From: Halosolutus gelatinilyticus
GTDB lineage: Archaea > Halobacteriota > Halobacteria > Halobacteriales > Natrialbaceae
Direction of reading: 5' to 3'
Assembly: GCF_023028105.1 (NCBI RefSeq)
Contig: NZ_CP095491.1
Coordinates: forward strand, 2,976,001-3,040,000
Length of the DNA: 64,000 nucleotides
The translations under genes and the position numbers were made by a program. The notes beneath the pieces are model-generated. The model searched no databases, was not told where the DNA came from, and saw nothing but the letters and a program-made list of their open reading frames with translations. Shown here in pieces: positions 25,719 through 34,660 of the stretch (its first letter is position 1; each line of letters opens with the position of its first letter).

Positions 25719-26024
25719 TTAGCCTTCGATCTCCGCGACGTCTTCGATCTTCATTCCTTCGAGCTTGTCGATGATGTCGTCGATCTTGCCGTCGAGTTCG
25801 TCGACGAACTCCGCGGTGCGCTCGGTCTTGATCGCACCCTGGCTGGAGGGCTCGATGAGGTTCTCTTCCTCGAGAACGCGAAGAGAGTAGCGAACCTTGT
25901 GGTGTGGGTACCCCGTCTCGTTCGACATCTTGACGATCCCGATCGGCTCGTTCTCGATGACCATCTTCAGGACCTGCAGATGTCGTTCCAACATATCAAC
26001 TTCCTTCTCAAGTCGGTCTATCAT
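25719..26024 (-). CDS. Winged-helix transcriptional regulator (101 aa)
   Basis: A 101-aa protein. The N-terminal helix MIDRLEKEVDMLERHLQVLK is coiled-coil-like, followed by a winged helix (GIVKMSNETGYPHHKVRYSL, RVLEEENLIEPSSQGAIKT) and a C-terminal helix. It is widely kept near purA in haloarchaea, though I cannot check conservation here. The gene is divergent from purA. A strong TATA box lies 26-35 nt ahead of the ATG at 26024, so the transcript has little or no leader. Confidence 0.82.
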   Translation of the reverse strand: MIDRLEKEVDMLERHLQVLKMVIENEPIGIVKMSNETGYPHHKVRYSLRVLEEENLIEPSSQGAIKTERTAEFVDELDGKIDDIIDKLEGMKIEDVAEIEG

Positions 26025-26049
26025 GGCATTTGTTAACTTGTCTTTGGAC

Positions 26050-26059
26050 CTTTTAAAAG
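26050..26059 (-). promoter_or_regulatory. TATA box of the winged-helix gene
   Basis: CTTTTAAAAG, a self-complementary TATA element, is centred 30 nt upstream of the ATG at 26024, the ideal spacing for a leaderless haloarchaeal mRNA. Confidence 0.6.
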
Positions 26060-26345
26060 TTACTCTCGGCGACTGAACCGACCGCGCTCGCTTTGCCGAT
26101 AGTGCGTGGCATCCGTTAACGTTTCGCCTTCCGGCTACGATCGCCGCCGCTCTCCGCTCGCCGTTCGTGTGTCCCGCAGTCACGTATAGCTCGCGTGGAT
26201 AAATACGTTCCTTGTCGTCGGTCCGACTCGGCGACGGCGAGACGCCGCGACGCGGCGCGATCGGGGAGCGGCGTCCCGACGTTCAGCCCGTCTCGACGGG
26301 AGTTTCGTCGCGAATCGCGGTACGGTCCCGGCCATACCGTAATCT

Positions 26346-26353
26346 GTTTATCG
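26346..26353 (+). promoter_or_regulatory. TATA box of purA
   Basis: GTTTATCG is centred about 28 nt before the purA ATG, which implies a leaderless transcript. Confidence 0.55.
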
Positions 26354-26377
26354 GCCCGGCAAGAATCCGCCGCTGTT

Positions 26378-27739
26378 ATGACCGTCACAATCGTCGGGTC
26401 GCAACTCGGCGACGAAGGCAAGGGTGGCGTCGTCGATATCTACGGCGACGCCGCCGACGTCGTCGCCCGGTATCAGGGTGGCGACAACGCAGGACACACC
26501 GTCGTTCACGACGGCGATAAGTACAAGCTCTCCCTCGTCCCGTCCGGCGCGGTCCGGGGCAAGACCGGCGTGCTCGGCAACGGCTGCGTCGTCAACCCCG
26601 AGACACTGTTCGACGAGATCGACGCGCTTCGCGAGCGCGGTCTCGACCCCGACGTCCGCGTGGCCGAACGCGCACACGTTATCCTCCCCTACCACCGGCT
26701 GCTCGACGGCATCGAGGAATCCGAGAAGGAAGACCTCGCGGCCGGGACGACCAAGCGCGGCATCGGCCCGACCTACGAGGATAAGGCGGGGCGGCGCGGC
26801 GTCCGCGTCGGCGACCTCCTCGACCCGGACGTGCTCCGCGAACGCCTCGAGTACGTCGTTCCGCAGAAGAAGGCGCTCGCCGAGGAGGTTTTCGGGAAGG
26901 AAACCGGCGCCGAATTCGACGTCGACCACCTCTACGACCACTGTCGCGAGTACGGCGAGCGACTCGCCGAGGAGGGGATGACCGTCGACTGCGGCACCTT
27001 CTTACAGGGGCGGATCGACGCCGGCGACAACGTCATGCTCGAGGGCGCACAGGGGACGTCCCTCGACATCGACCACGGAGTCTACCCGTACGTTACCTCC
27101 TCGAACCCGACCGCGGGCGGCGCGACCGTCGGCACGGGACTCGGTCCAACCGTCGTCGGACGGGGCGAAGTGATCGGGATCGTCAAAGCGTACCTCTCCC
27201 GGGTCGGCACCGGTCCGCTGCCGACCGAGCTCGGCGGCGTCGAGGGGCAGACCCCGGACTACGACCCCGAGGCCGGCGCCGGCGACGAAGAGGAGCTCGC
27301 GACCTACATCCGCGACGAAGGTGGGGAGTACGGGACCGTCACGGGTCGACCCCGCCGCGTCGGGTGGCTCGACATGCCGATGCTGCGCCACGCCGCCCGC
27401 GCGAACGGGTTCACCGGTCTCGCCGTCAACCACGTCGACGTGCTCGCCGGCCTCGACGAGGTGAAGGTCGGTCACAGCTACGAGTTCGACGGCGACGAAA
27501 TCGTCACCATGCCGCCGACGACCGAACAGTGGGGCCGCTGTAAGGCCACGTTCGAGACGTTCGACGGCTGGCCCGAGGTCGATTGGGCCGACGTCGCCGC
27601 GGACGGATACGACGCGATCCCGGAGAACGCGCGCACGTACCTCGAGTACATCGCCGACGAACTTGACACACCGATCTACTGCGTCGGCGTCGGCCCCGGC
27701 CGCGAAGAGACGGTCGTCGTCGAGAACCCGTACGAGTAG
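26378..27739 (+). CDS. purA: Adenylosuccinate synthase
   Basis: A 453-aa enzyme that joins IMP and aspartate using GTP, the first committed step to AMP. It starts with the GTP-binding loop GSQLGDEGKGGVVDIYGDAA and GGDNAGHT (catalytic Asp and His). The IMP-binding GTTKRGIGPTYEDKAGRRG, the segment EGAQGTSLDIDHGVYPYVTS and GRPRRVGWLDMPMLR are in order. Several acidic insertions relative to bacterial PurA reflect halophily. It is monocistronic or followed by trm112 about 70 nt later. Confidence 0.97.
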   Translation: MTVTIVGSQLGDEGKGGVVDIYGDAADVVARYQGGDNAGHTVVHDGDKYKLSLVPSGAVRGKTGVLGNGCVVNPETLFDEIDALRERGLDPDVRVAERAHVILPYHRLLDGIEESEKEDLAAGTTKRGIGPTYEDKAGRRGVRVGDLLDPDVLRERLEYVVPQKKALAEEVFGKETGAEFDVDHLYDHCREYGERLAEEGMTVDCGTFLQGRIDAGDNVMLEGAQGTSLDIDHGVYPYVTSSNPTAGGATVGTGLGPTVVGRGEVIGIVKAYLSRVGTGPLPTELGGVEGQTPDYDPEAGAGDEEELATYIRDEGGEYGTVTGRPRRVGWLDMPMLRHAARANGFTGLAVNHVDVLAGLDEVKVGHSYEFDGDEIVTMPPTTEQWGRCKATFETFDGWPEVDWADVAADGYDAIPENARTYLEYIADELDTPIYCVGVGPGREETVVVENPYE

Positions 27740-27807
27740 ACGGCGGGCCCGTCCAGCGCTCCGGACGATCCCGAAGCCTTTTGCTGGATGCACCCAGTCA
27801 TGCTATC

Positions 27808-28002
27808 ATGAAGGAGTCGTTACTGGAGATTCTCTGCTGTCCACTCGACAAACACGATCTCGAACTCGAGGACGCCGAGTACGACGACGAGGAGGTCGTC
27901 GGCGGGACGCTGGTCTGCACCGAGTGCGGCGAGCGGTACCCGATCGACGACGGCATCCCGAACCTGCTACCGCCGGACATGCGCGAGGAGACACCGGCCT
28001 GA
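27808..28002 (+). CDS. trm112: Trm112-family methyltransferase activator
   Basis: A 64-aa zinc-finger protein. MKESLLEILCCPLDKHDLEL carries the first Cys group and LVCTECGERYPIDDGIPNLL the second, the hallmark of Trm112. In archaea this protein stabilises and activates several methyltransferases acting on tRNA, rRNA or release factor. A Trm9-like candidate partner is at 13732. The start is the ATG at 27808. Its stop is 6 nt before the next gene. Confidence 0.88.
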   Translation: MKESLLEILCCPLDKHDLELEDAEYDDEEVVGGTLVCTECGERYPIDDGIPNLLPPDMREETPA

Positions 28003-28008
28003 TCCACC

Positions 28009-28602
28009 GTGTCTCCCCTCGAGGTCACCGTCGACGTCAATCGCGAGCCCGACGACGCCCTCGAAACTGACGTCGGGAGCGTCGAGACCTGCGAACCGGT
28101 CGACCTCGTGTTGCGCGGCCACCGGGCGCCCGCGCACGTCCACTGTCGGCTGGACGACGACCTCGATCGCGTCGCGACGATCGACCGGTCGAACTACTAC
28201 GTCGAACCGGACGACGTCACGCACGTCCCGATCTCCGTCCACGCCGATCGTCTCGACGAGCCGGCCGGCGGGACGCTCGAAGTGATCGCCGGCTACGGCG
28301 CGGAGTCGATCTCGATCGACGTCACCGTCACGCCCGGACCGCCGCAGGTCGACGTCGACGAGTCGCTCTCGAAACCGACGCGAACGAGTCCCGAGCCGTC
28401 GCCCGCGGAGCAAGTGGTGACTCGCCTTTCGGCGGGATTCGGACTCGATTCGGGGACACTCGCGGTCGTCAGTCTCGGACTCGTCGCGGTGGCGATCGCG
28501 ACGGCGACGGCGACGACGATCGGCGGCCCCGTTGTGTTCGGCGGGCTGGCGATCGTCGTTCTGGGCGTCGCCGTCGGACTCGGAATCCTGTTGTACGACT
28601 AG
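28009..28602 (+). CDS. DUF7524-like membrane-anchored protein
   Basis: A 197-aa protein starting at GTG. Residues 1-110 are a soluble beta-sandwich-like domain (LEVTVDVNREPDDALETDVG, THVPISVHADRLDEPAGGTL), then a Pro/Ser linker, then two C-terminal hydrophobic helices (GTLAVVSLGLVAVAIATATA and GGPVVFGGLAIVVLGVAVGL). Without a signal peptide the soluble domain probably faces the cytoplasm. It follows trm112 closely and may be cotranscribed. I tentatively place it in DUF7524; the function is unknown. Confidence 0.72.
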   Translation: MSPLEVTVDVNREPDDALETDVGSVETCEPVDLVLRGHRAPAHVHCRLDDDLDRVATIDRSNYYVEPDDVTHVPISVHADRLDEPAGGTLEVIAGYGAESISIDVTVTPGPPQVDVDESLSKPTRTSPEPSPAEQVVTRLSAGFGLDSGTLAVVSLGLVAVAIATATATTIGGPVVFGGLAIVVLGVAVGLGILLYD

Positions 28603-28622
28603 GACTGTCCCGCCCGATCGTG

Positions 28623-29810
28623 TCAGTCGTCGACCTCGCGGGCCCGGAGGGAGCCCTCGTCGTCGAACCGCTTCGCCCGCAGGTAGCGCGCCCGATAGCG
28701 GTTGGCGCCGTCGTTGACGTCGGCCTCGCGGATCTCGTCGATCCGGCCGTCGGCGACCGCGTCGATCAGCGCTTCGAGCTGGTTCAGCTCGCTCATCGTC
28801 AACTCGAGTTCGTACGTGCGCTCCGCCTCGGACTCGAGGATCGCCCACTTGCGCGCGGCGGCGACGACGAGCGAACAGGGTTCTCGACAGGGGAAGCGGC
28901 CGTCGCCGCCGTCCGCGTCGAGGTCGTCGTCCTCGTCGTACTGCCACTCCCGGCGGCGGAGACACTGGGAGTCGGCACAGCAGGCCTCGGCCATCCACTC
29001 GACGGCCTCCCGGGGGAGTTCGTCGACCACGTCGTAGATGCCGGTCTGTCGTTCGGCCGTCCCGCGCCAGTGGTCGACGTCCAGCTCGCCGCGCCGTTCG
29101 CGGTGCCAGTTGGCGATCGTCGCCGGGTAGAAGAACTCGATCGCCTCGACGAGCTCCGCCCCGGAGAGGTCGGTGAAAGCCCATCCCGAAACCAGCGTCG
29201 GAGCCGTCTTCAACGGCCGGTACCGCCCGTCCTCGTCGTACGTCGCGATCTCGCGGGCCGTCCGAGGGTCGTCGTACGCGTCGAGGTCTGCGAGGTCGGT
29301 ATCGGCGTCGTCGACGTGCCGGAGGTCGTAGACGCGTTCGCCCGGCAGCCGGTCGGCGCCGTCGCTGTCGACGAATCGAGCGGTGATACTCAGTTGCCCC
29401 CACTCGCGATCGATGCCCCCCCGGAGCGCCTCGTACCGATCGGGGACGGCGAGCGTCGCACCGGTTTTCTCGCGGTCGGCGGAGCCGCGTTCGTCGGGGT
29501 CCCCGTCGCCCGATCGGTCGGTAGCTTCGCCGTCGATCGGCGCCCGTTCGCACCACCGGAGGAACGCCTGGCGGGCGGTCCCCTCGCCGCCGATCGATCG
29601 CCTCCAGTAGCGCCAGTTCGTCACGTACGCCGGGATCGCCTCGAGTGCGTCGCGGAGTTCGGCCTCGTCGAGCCCCGCCCAGCCGCTCGCGGGGGTTTCG
29701 AGGCGGTAGCCGTCGTCGTCGACCGCAAGGCGGAGGCCGTCGAATGTCAGGTCGCCGTCCGCCTCCGCGGCCTCGTGGAGGGCGTCGACGGCCGTCGTCG
29801 TCAGGGACAC
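28623..29810 (-). CDS. DR2241 family iron-sulfur protein
   Basis: A 395-aa protein starting at GTG, 2 nt after the CbiX stop. The sequence includes LVSGWAFTDLSGAELVEAIE and, near the C-terminus, two Cys groups: ACCADSQC and CREPC, as in the 4Fe-4S domain of the DR2241 family. Members lie next to CbiX chelatases and probably assist corrin metal insertion or iron-sulfur handling in cobalamin synthesis. The Cys arrangement is visible; the role is inferred from the neighbour. Confidence 0.82.
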   Translation of the reverse strand: MSLTTTAVDALHEAAEADGDLTFDGLRLAVDDDGYRLETPASGWAGLDEAELRDALEAIPAYVTNWRYWRRSIGGEGTARQAFLRWCERAPIDGEATDRSGDGDPDERGSADREKTGATLAVPDRYEALRGGIDREWGQLSITARFVDSDGADRLPGERVYDLRHVDDADTDLADLDAYDDPRTAREIATYDEDGRYRPLKTAPTLVSGWAFTDLSGAELVEAIEFFYPATIANWHRERRGELDVDHWRGTAERQTGIYDVVDELPREAVEWMAEACCADSQCLRRREWQYDEDDDLDADGGDGRFPCREPCSLVVAAARKWAILESEAERTYELELTMSELNQLEALIDAVADGRIDEIREADVNDGANRYRARYLRAKRFDDEGSLRAREVDD

Positions 29811-29812
29811 GA

Positions 29813-30727
29813 TCAGTCACCCGCGCCGGCGTTCGTGTCTGCACGGCCGCTGCCGCCGTCGCCGTCGGTCGCTGATCGAACGCGGGCGCGGATCTCGTCC
29901 ACTGCGTCGCCGATATCGGCGCCCGCGTCGGCCGTCCGTTCGAGGACGACGTCGGCCGTCAATTCCTCGGTGCCGACGGCGCCGGCGTACCAGATCCGGT
30001 GGCCGTCGACCTCGGCCGGGACGTCCCACCCCGTTGTGTAGTCCTCGGTCAGCCCCACGTCCTCGGGGATGTCCTCTTGTGTGTGGTACCCGTCGGCGAT
30101 GAACAGCGGCACGACGACGACGTCTTCGCTCTCGAAGTAGTCGGTGACGTCGTCGACCTCGGGTTCCTCGTCCATGAACAGCGCGCGCACCTCGTCGAAC
30201 CGACCACGCTCGCGGATGCGCTCGGTGTGGTACTCGATCGCCTTCGCGGAGTTCTCGTTGCGGTCCGTGCCGTGGCCGACGACCGCGAGGCCGACCCCTT
30301 CGCCGACGCCGGGATCGCCCGTGACGGATTCGGCTCGCTGAACGATCACGTCCGTCATCGCGTCGTGCGTGCCGATCGGCCCGCAGTAGTGGATCGTCTT
30401 GTCGACGTCGCTCGCCTCGAGCGTCGCGTCGGAGGCCTCGGTACCGTCGGACTCCCACAGGTCAGGGTCCCACTTCTCGAGGCGGAGTTCGCGCGGGATC
30501 ACCCGTTCGGTGAAGTATCCCTCGCTGATGAAGAGGGGAACGACGAACACCTCGTCGGATTCGAGGGTGCGGATGACCTCGCGGAAGTGGGGTTCTTCCT
30601 TCCAGAACGCCTCGCGAACCTCGTCGAACGCGCCCGTTTCGCGAACGCGGTCCGCGTGTGCGTAGGTCGGATCGGAGGCGTCCGGATTCAGGTGCGATCC
30701 GTGAGCCGCGATGACCAGCGCTTGCAT
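29813..30727 (-). CDS. cbiX: Sirohydrochlorin cobaltochelatase CbiX (two-domain)
   Basis: A 304-aa class II chelatase made of two CbiX repeats, which inserts Co2+ into sirohydrochlorin in the anaerobic cobalamin route. Repeat one starts MQALVIAAHGSHLNPDASDP with the catalytic His and has EVFVVPLFISEGYFTERVIP. Repeat two starts GVGLAVVGHGTDRNENSAKA and has DVVVVPLFIADGYHTQEDIP. Both keep the His pairs. It is the promoter-proximal gene of the cbiX/DR2241 pair. No other cob genes are nearby. Confidence 0.92.
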   Translation of the reverse strand: MQALVIAAHGSHLNPDASDPTYAHADRVRETGAFDEVREAFWKEEPHFREVIRTLESDEVFVVPLFISEGYFTERVIPRELRLEKWDPDLWESDGTEASDATLEASDVDKTIHYCGPIGTHDAMTDVIVQRAESVTGDPGVGEGVGLAVVGHGTDRNENSAKAIEYHTERIRERGRFDEVRALFMDEEPEVDDVTDYFESEDVVVVPLFIADGYHTQEDIPEDVGLTEDYTTGWDVPAEVDGHRIWYAGAVGTEELTADVVLERTADAGADIGDAVDEIRARVRSATDGDGGSGRADTNAGAGD

Positions 30728-30796
30728 AGCCGGCAGTTGGTGCGGGGACGGTTTAGGACTTCCTAACGTGGAGAACGCGCGATCCGGGGCCCGCGT

Positions 30797-31144
30797 TCAC
30801 ACCGTAAACTCGGTCCGGGCTTCGTACGTCGCGTTTCGGGACTGGAGCGCTCCCAGGGCGGTGTACTCGCCGGATTCTGGATCGCTCCACTCGCCCTCGT
30901 AGGTCGCCCGCGCGCCGGGATCGATCGTCTCCGATCCGAGCACCTGCGCGAACATCCGGCCGTCGGTAAAGCGCCAGACCTCGCGGCCCTCGCTCTCGAC
31001 GACGAACTCGGCCCGGCAGGCGTCCGAGAACTGCAGTTCGAGCGGGTCGTCCCCAGCGTTGGTCACCGTGAGCGCGAACGTCACCGTCTCCGATTCCGAT
31101 TCGTCCGTCGATACCGTCGCCTCGAGCGAACCCTCGAGTTCCAT
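30797..31144 (-). CDS. BsuPI-related putative proteinase inhibitor domain protein
   Basis: A 115-aa beta-sandwich protein: ESETVTFALTVTNAGDDPLE, then LQFSDACRAEFVVESEGREV, VWRFTDGRMFAQVLGSETID and PGARATYEGEWSDPESGEYT. This order of strands is that of the BsuPI/intracellular proteinase inhibitor domain. It lacks a signal peptide from the ATG chosen (31144), so it is probably cytoplasmic. It stands alone between cbiX and the phosphatase gene. Confidence 0.8.
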   Translation of the reverse strand: MELEGSLEATVSTDESESETVTFALTVTNAGDDPLELQFSDACRAEFVVESEGREVWRFTDGRMFAQVLGSETIDPGARATYEGEWSDPESGEYTALGALQSRNATYEARTEFTV

Positions 31145-31284
31145 ACGTTCGCTTCGAGGGTGGGGAAAATAGGTCTTCCCTCGATTCGTCGGTTCGACGG
31201 GGGAGGAAGTGACGGGGCGAGGAGCCGTCGAGAGCACGAAACGGCTCGCGAACACTCGCGTCGCCTCGCCAGTACGTATCGATA

Positions 31285-33459
31285 CTACTTCGTTACTACG
31301 ACGTTGTCGAGGTAACTCGTGTCGTCACCCGCCCGATACTCGCCGCGGATGCGGAGGACTTCCAAGTTCGCGAGGACGTCGCGGAACCGTTCTTCCGTCG
31401 CCAGCGGCTCCCCGCTCGTCAGATCGATCCAGATCGCGTCGGCCGTGAGCGGGACCTCGTACGAGGTCCACTCCTCACCCGGATTGCCCTGGTCGCCGCG
31501 GAACTCGTAGACGAGCTTCCGATCGCCGCTCGCGAGCAGCACGTCGCCGCCTTCGACGGGCTCGGCGTCGAACTGCCGATCGGTCCGGGCTTGGCGAAGA
31601 TCGAACGATAACTGCCCGCCGTAGAACGCCTCGCGGTCGCCGAGGAACTTAAACGGCGCCTGATAGTACCAGGCGATGCCGCCCTGATCCTCGTCGTCGC
31701 TGATGTGTCCGCCGGGATTGCCGCCGCTGGCGCGGTAGGTCGGACGGTTGCTCCCGCCGTTCTGCGAGATGAGCCAGCCCTCGGCGTCGTCGTCGAACGT
31801 GCTCTCGACGCGGTCGCGTTGTTCGGTCCCGGGATCGATATCCGACGTGTGGATCGTCTTCGAGAACTGTTCCGTCCCTTCCTCGTCGTAGATGTCGATC
31901 GTCAGCGTCTCGCCCGACTCGTCGACCTCGACGGTGCCGAAGTTGGTGTACTCGCCCTTGGCGAAGAACTCCGTCGGATTTAGCGCCGGGTAGAGATCGT
32001 CCGGCGCGCCGGCGGGGGCTCCGAGCGGACCGGCGGTCGCCTCGAAGAACTCGAACGCGCCGTCGTCGTTCGGATCGAACGCGCCGACGACGGACTTGTG
32101 AACGTCGCCCGCGACGACGACCAGATTCGAGATCTCCGCCGTCTGAACGTGGTTGACGATCTCGAGGAGCTCCGCCTCGTATCCCGTTCGATCCGCCTCG
32201 GTCGCCCACGAGTCGGACGGGTATCCCAGCGGAGCCGGCGAGGCCAGCAGCTTCCACGTCGCGTCGGAGTCGGCGAGCGACTCCTTCAGCCACTCGAGTT
32301 GGTCCGCCCCGAGCAGCGTCTTCGAGCCGAGGCCGACGTTCGGGTCGCGGTACTGGCGCGTGTCGATGACGAACAGTTCGACGTGTTTCCCCCATCGGAA
32401 CGAGTCGTAGAAGCGGTTGGACTCGCCGGGATCGGCGGTCTCGTCGCGGTCGAGCGGCCAGTACTCGCGGAACGCTCGTCGCCCCTCGGGCATCAGCGGC
32501 TCGATCGGCCCCGCGAAGTTGTTGATGACCTCGTGGTCGTCCCAGACGGTGTAGACCGAAGTCGACTTGAGCAGTTCCTGCAGGTAGGTCCGCTCCGCGA
32601 TCTCGGCCGGCGGATCGCGCATCTCCTTGTACTTGGCGCGGTAGATTTCGAGCGCGTCGTCGATCGGCGTGTTCTCGGTGATCTTGCCGGCCGGGGTCCG
32701 CGCGTCGGCGTAGATCGTATCACCGTGATAGAGGAAGAAGTCCGGTTCGCGCTCCGCGATCGTCCGGAGGCCCGGGAACGGCGGTTCGACGGGATCGTCC
32801 CCGTAACCCCACGTATCGCCGCTCCAGGCGAACGTAACGCTCGCCTCGTCGTCGGGCGCCGGCGCCGTGACGAAGGTACCGCTTTCGACCGCGTCCGGAA
32901 CGATTTCGTCACTCGGTTTGCCGTTCCCGCGCCCGGCGGGCTCCGAATCCGATCGCGGTCCGCGCCCCTCGTCGGACTCCGATTCGTTCTCGGCTCTTCC
33001 GTTTCCGCGTCGACCGCCTACCGGTCGGTACCGCAGGTCCGTGGCCGTGGCCCAGACGTGATACCGGTAGCGAGTCCCCGGTGCGAGTTTTTCGAGCCGA
33101 ACGTGACCGGCGTAGTCGGTTTCGGCGTCGACGTTCGTCCGGTCGTAGCCGACGCGATCGAACGATTCGTCGGGGCTGTACGCGACGTGGATCGTCGCGT
33201 CGTCGGCGGTTCGAGTCCATACGACCGCCGTCGTGTCGGTGACGTCGCCCGCGGCGACGCCGTGGGTCAGCGAGACGAAGTCGTCGGGATCGGTCGCCGA
33301 TTCCGACGCGTTCGAATTCGAATCCGCGTCCGAGTTCGATTGGGCGGCTGCGGTCCCCATCAGCCCCGCCGAGGTCGCAGCCAGTCCGATCGTCTGTAGA
33401 AACGTTCGTCGATTGTTCGTCGCCCGTTCGCCCAGTCTATCGCGAGGCGCGTTCGTCAT
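31285..33459 (-). CDS. PhoD-type alkaline phosphatase fused to a laminin-B-like domain
   Basis: A 724-aa exported metallophosphatase. Residues 1-40 are a Tat signal (RRTFLQTIGLAATSAG). A PhoD N-terminal domain (VSLTHGVAAGDVTDTTAVVW) follows, then a disordered insert rich in G/R/E/S. The catalytic domain has FFLYHGDTIYAD, VWDDHEVINNFAG, ELFVIDTRQYRDP and VVVAGDVHKSVVGAF, the metal ligands of PhoD. From about residue 545 a second domain begins (DDDAEGWLISQNGGSNRPTY) and ends TSYLDNVVVTK, which matches the laminin B sugar-binding-like fold. It likely works at the cell surface in phosphate scavenging. Confidence 0.9.
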   Translation of the reverse strand: MTNAPRDRLGERATNNRRTFLQTIGLAATSAGLMGTAAAQSNSDADSNSNASESATDPDDFVSLTHGVAAGDVTDTTAVVWTRTADDATIHVAYSPDESFDRVGYDRTNVDAETDYAGHVRLEKLAPGTRYRYHVWATATDLRYRPVGGRRGNGRAENESESDEGRGPRSDSEPAGRGNGKPSDEIVPDAVESGTFVTAPAPDDEASVTFAWSGDTWGYGDDPVEPPFPGLRTIAEREPDFFLYHGDTIYADARTPAGKITENTPIDDALEIYRAKYKEMRDPPAEIAERTYLQELLKSTSVYTVWDDHEVINNFAGPIEPLMPEGRRAFREYWPLDRDETADPGESNRFYDSFRWGKHVELFVIDTRQYRDPNVGLGSKTLLGADQLEWLKESLADSDATWKLLASPAPLGYPSDSWATEADRTGYEAELLEIVNHVQTAEISNLVVVAGDVHKSVVGAFDPNDDGAFEFFEATAGPLGAPAGAPDDLYPALNPTEFFAKGEYTNFGTVEVDESGETLTIDIYDEEGTEQFSKTIHTSDIDPGTEQRDRVESTFDDDAEGWLISQNGGSNRPTYRASGGNPGGHISDDEDQGGIAWYYQAPFKFLGDREAFYGGQLSFDLRQARTDRQFDAEPVEGGDVLLASGDRKLVYEFRGDQGNPGEEWTSYEVPLTADAIWIDLTSGEPLATEERFRDVLANLEVLRIRGEYRAGDDTSYLDNVVVTK

Positions 33460-33477
33460 GATCGCAGTAAATATCTG

Positions 33478-33540
33478 GTGAGATGAATACAATAATTTAT
33501 ATATTTTTAGTAAATTACATAATATAGGACATAATTTCGT
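33478..33540 (-). promoter_or_regulatory. AT-rich promoter region of the PhoD gene
   Basis: About 60 nt of almost pure A/T in a GC-rich genome, containing TATATAAATT (minus strand) roughly 40-45 nt ahead of the ATG. This implies a short leader and a strong promoter. Sites for phosphate control may lie here, but no Pho-box-like repeat was clearly seen. Confidence 0.5.
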
Positions 33541-33677
33541 CTTTTCGTCGCCGTATCGATACGTAGTAGCGTGTACTCCCACACACGCAGACGAACCGTT
33601 GCCGTGACGTTCAGTGGCGAACCCGTTCGAGCAGCGAGAGCGCTACGCCTATTTACGCCCGGCCCGAACCCGCGGGC

Positions 33678-34430
33678 GTGCAACTGGTGGGCTACGAGCC
33701 GAGCGGTCGCGGGTCGGCGATGCTGGTGAGCGACGGCGGTGCCGTCGACCGCGTGGCGCTCGAGGCCGGGAACGTGCTCTCGTACTCGCTCGGGACCCGC
33801 CACTGCGCCGGGACGATCGACGACGGCCAGCACGTCCCCTGCGATCGGCCGGCGGCACCGTACTGCGAGTACCATACGAGCACCTGGATCTGCGCCCGGT
33901 GCACCGGAACCTGCCTGAAAGACGAGATGGACTGTTACGAGGAGCACGCGGTGTACATCGCGGCGTTCGCGCCCGACACGTTCAAGGTCGGCGTGACCAA
34001 ACACCGCCGCCTCGAAACCCGGCTGCGAGAACAGGGGGCCGATCGCGCGGCCCACGTTCACACCGTCTCGAACGGTCGCATCGCCCGCGAGATCGAGGCC
34101 GAGATCGCCGCCCGGCTGGTCGATCGCGTCCGGACCGACGCGAAGGTCGACGCCCTTGCGAGCGAGGTCGACGAAACCGCCTGGGAGGCGGTGCTCGAAG
34201 CGTTCGACGTCATCGATCGGTACGCGTTCGACCACGGGATCGACGTCGACGTCCGCCCGGTTCGCGAGACGATCGCCTCCGGGACCGTCGTCGGCGTGAA
34301 GGGGCGACTACTCGTGGTCGAACGCGGCGGCACGACGTACGCGGTCGACATGCGCGATCTGGTGGGCTACGAACTCGACGAGGGGACGACGGAAAAGCGA
34401 CTGCAGTCGTCGCTCGGGTCGTTCGGGTGA
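33678..34430 (+). CDS. DUF2797 family protein
   Basis: A 250-aa protein from a GTG start (MQLVGYEPSG). Cysteines occur as C-x8-C-x9-C before TSTWICARCTGTCLKDEMDC, giving several CxxC groups likely to bind zinc. The core HAVYIAAFAPDTFKVGVTKH resembles a GIY-YIG-like start, and IAREIEAEIAARLVDRV follows, as in DUF2797. Members may be nucleic-acid-binding; no activity is established. The C-terminal 50 residues are a small beta domain. Confidence 0.85.
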   Translation: MQLVGYEPSGRGSAMLVSDGGAVDRVALEAGNVLSYSLGTRHCAGTIDDGQHVPCDRPAAPYCEYHTSTWICARCTGTCLKDEMDCYEEHAVYIAAFAPDTFKVGVTKHRRLETRLREQGADRAAHVHTVSNGRIAREIEAEIAARLVDRVRTDAKVDALASEVDETAWEAVLEAFDVIDRYAFDHGIDVDVRPVRETIASGTVVGVKGRLLVVERGGTTYAVDMRDLVGYELDEGTTEKRLQSSLGSFG

Positions 34431-34660
34431 CGAAACGCCCTTCCCGGTCCCGAACTGGTCCGCGCGGTTCGTTCTGCAGGTCGAGTTACATCCGAGCGAT
34501 GTACACCGATCGGTCGGTATCGTGCGCCCGGTCTCCGTTCCAACGGCCTCGGTTCGTCTTCCGAAACCGCTCGGGTTTCGCTCGAATTTCAGCGCTGCCA
34601 ACCGATTCGATCGTCCGAAACATGGCAACCCTTTTCCCCGGCGGTCAAGAATCCGAAGGT

